A stretch of 64,000 nt of DNA from Hericium rajendrae (taxonomy: Eukaryota; Basidiomycota; Agaricomycetes; Russulales; Hericiaceae): contig CM065878.1 in assembly GCA_033439255.1 (NCBI GenBank), positions 4,154,001-4,218,000 of the forward strand, written 5' to 3'. The position numbers and the translations under genes were made by a program. The notes under the pieces are model-generated. The model had not been told where the DNA came from, searched no databases, and saw nothing but the letters and a program-made list of their open reading frames with translations. Positions 62,649-64,000 of this stretch are shown here, piece by piece (positions within the stretch are counted from its first letter, which is position 1; the number at the start of each line of letters is the position of its first letter).

Positions 62649-64000
62649 GTGAAAGAGGGCCAATGCTGTGCATGGCAAAACGATTCCTTTTTTTTTATCA
62701 TCAATGAAGGTATATAAATTACCGTCATGTATGGCCATGTACAGGTACACTGACATCTTGCATGCAGGCCTGTACCTCATGCCTTATACTTGGCATGTAG
62801 CATTGTGCTAGGGTCAGTGCCTCATGCATGCCTGCTACACCTCATACTAGCCTACTAGTATGCCTCATGTTCACTGGTCACACCCTATGCTGGTCTACCA
62901 CATCTCGATGTACCTTGTGGATGGGCCAGTGACAGCTCAGAGATAGCTACAGCTGAATGTGAGCATGTCAGCTAGCATAACCATATACATGCATTGTATG
63001 TTGCTATGTACAGGTGTATCACCTGCCTGTACCTTGTGCCTCATGCCTCATACACAGACATACTGAGCCATGCATAGGCTTAGTGCCTTATGCATGCTCA
63101 CCATGCTACACTACATCTTGCATACAAGCCACCATCCCATAGATGCTTACTGTACTTCATGTACAGGCCCACAGCATCTTGGCACTCTGCACATGCTTGC
63201 AGCACCCTGTGCATGGCCACCACACCCTGTTGATCTCCTGTACAAGCTACTAGCAGCCTTACATATGGGCCTGTATGCCTTATGCTCACCCTCTATGCCT
63301 CATGCATGGCTCTCAATATCTCACACATCCTCACTGCACATTGCATCTTATATATAGGCCCACTACAGCTTAACATTGGTGAGCATGGCCACTGGACCTC
63401 CTGCACAGCTATGACACTTATCATGCCTTGTGCATGAACCTAGTGCCTTATGCACATATGTACTTTTGTTGTGCCTTACCAGTGCACACATGCTTGCACA
63501 TAGCTCTACCTGTACATGATGTGTACCATTGTGCATGTGTGCACTGTTTGAACTTGTAATATACTTGATTGTACTAGTAGCTGTATGAAATATAATTGAT
63601 TTTGGCTTTATATCTCTTGTACCTGATTGATCTGAGACAGTACTAATAGCAGAGATCATAGTAGGGACCATATAGATCAGAGCAAGTCTTTGAATTTATA
63701 TGATTTGTACAACAACTACAGCTATCCTTCAGAAACATGTAGCACTATATAGTGTCCAACTACTGTTATGATAGCTATGATAGGCCTTATAGTCTTACAT
63801 AGTTGAGAACTGTGGTGGCATAAATAGTGATAGACCTTATAGTGCTATGATAAAACATATAGATCAATACTGGGCTATATGAAATTTCAATTTTTCAGAT
63901 GATACACACTACACCAACTCATATATGCACTCTTGGCTCACATTTTTTGACCTATGCATACTTTTGTTGATTAGCTTACACATGTATCAACCTATGAGCA
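62645..64000 (+). repeat. GC-rich repeat block shared with the Tnp2 locus
   Basis: Begins TTGGTGAAAGAGGGCCAATG. GC-rich arm to about 63560, boundary word ATATACTTGATTGTACTAGT, AT-rich arm, then TTTCAATTTTTCAGATG near 63882-63898. After it lies the same flank as at 44640-44727, inverted. This is an inverted left arm of the large non-coding family inside a longer repeated unit. Continues past the window. No gene. Confidence 0.6.

Larger units (their letters stand above)
57423..62650 (-). mobile_element. hAT transposon, split by copy 4 and a MITE, 5' end lost
   Basis: Its 3' end, TAGGGATAGACATGAGTC on the plus strand near 57422, cuts copy 3 downstream of the TATA box. Transposase C-terminal exons lie at 57652-58879 and N-terminal residues at 62437-62648. 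The other end is replaced by the repeat block at 62645. The 8-bp TSD cannot be checked. Confidence 0.65.

Overview
The window is a repeat-dense stretch of a filamentous fungal nuclear genome, most likely a basidiomycete (Agaricomycotina). The signs are short GT-AG introns of about 50-60 nt, a Tnp2-type CACTA transposase and a hAT transposase of the kinds common in mushroom-forming fungi, a chromodomain-bearing Ty3/gypsy element and copia-type elements. I see no intact host housekeeping gene. Nearly all sequence is mobile elements nested inside one another, and most boundaries can be fixed from terminal repeats and target-site duplications (TSDs).

Layout. 1-6616: Ty3/gypsy chromovirus copy 1, 5' end cut by the window. 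6632-13765: a decayed zinc-finger/PHD gene split by a large non-coding element (copy 1, 7752-13069), which itself carries a 2.5-kb LTR element (element A, 8861-11337) encoding a 605-aa protein I do not recognise. 14695-57422: copy 3 of the large non-coding family, split by copy 2 (15474-54917, minus strand). Copy 2 holds element B (17118-26653), the sister of element A, whose gene is cut by gypsy copy 2 (18353-25387, 5-bp TSD TCCGG). Copy 2 also holds a copia element (28057-54847, 463-bp LTRs, TSD GCAGC). The pol gene of that copia element contains a roughly 22-kb Tnp2/CACTA-like transposon (28700-50653). The transposon's transposase gene is in turn split by a repeat block containing an older copia remnant, a MITE, a tandem repeat and an intact copy 5 of the non-coding family (41727-44360). 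57423-62650: a hAT element split by copy 4 (59008-61853) and a 581-bp palindromic MITE. 62645-64000: a repeat block shared with the Tnp2 locus.

The most unusual system is the large non-coding family (five recognisable copies plus derived blocks). Each copy has short CATCTGA termini, AT-rich arms full of CTATGATAGC-like words, and one very GC-rich arm of GTGCGAGGC-like words. All share a central core: an inverted repeat whose arms change in a compensatory way, a splice-donor consensus pointing one way, a GGTG..CAGCCACC palindrome, a TATATAAGG box, and a splice donor pointing the other way. No protein is conserved. This looks like a mobile, bidirectionally transcribed, spliced non-coding unit. 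Elements A and B, non-autonomous LTR retroelements with one long conserved ORF and no reverse transcriptase, sit in the GC-rich arms of two copies, in the same relative orientation and with the same 4-bp target GCGT.

Most protein-coding genes here are damaged. Several stops are TGA where the reading frame suggests CGA, which points to C-to-T change at CpG. All calls were made by eye; no database search was run.
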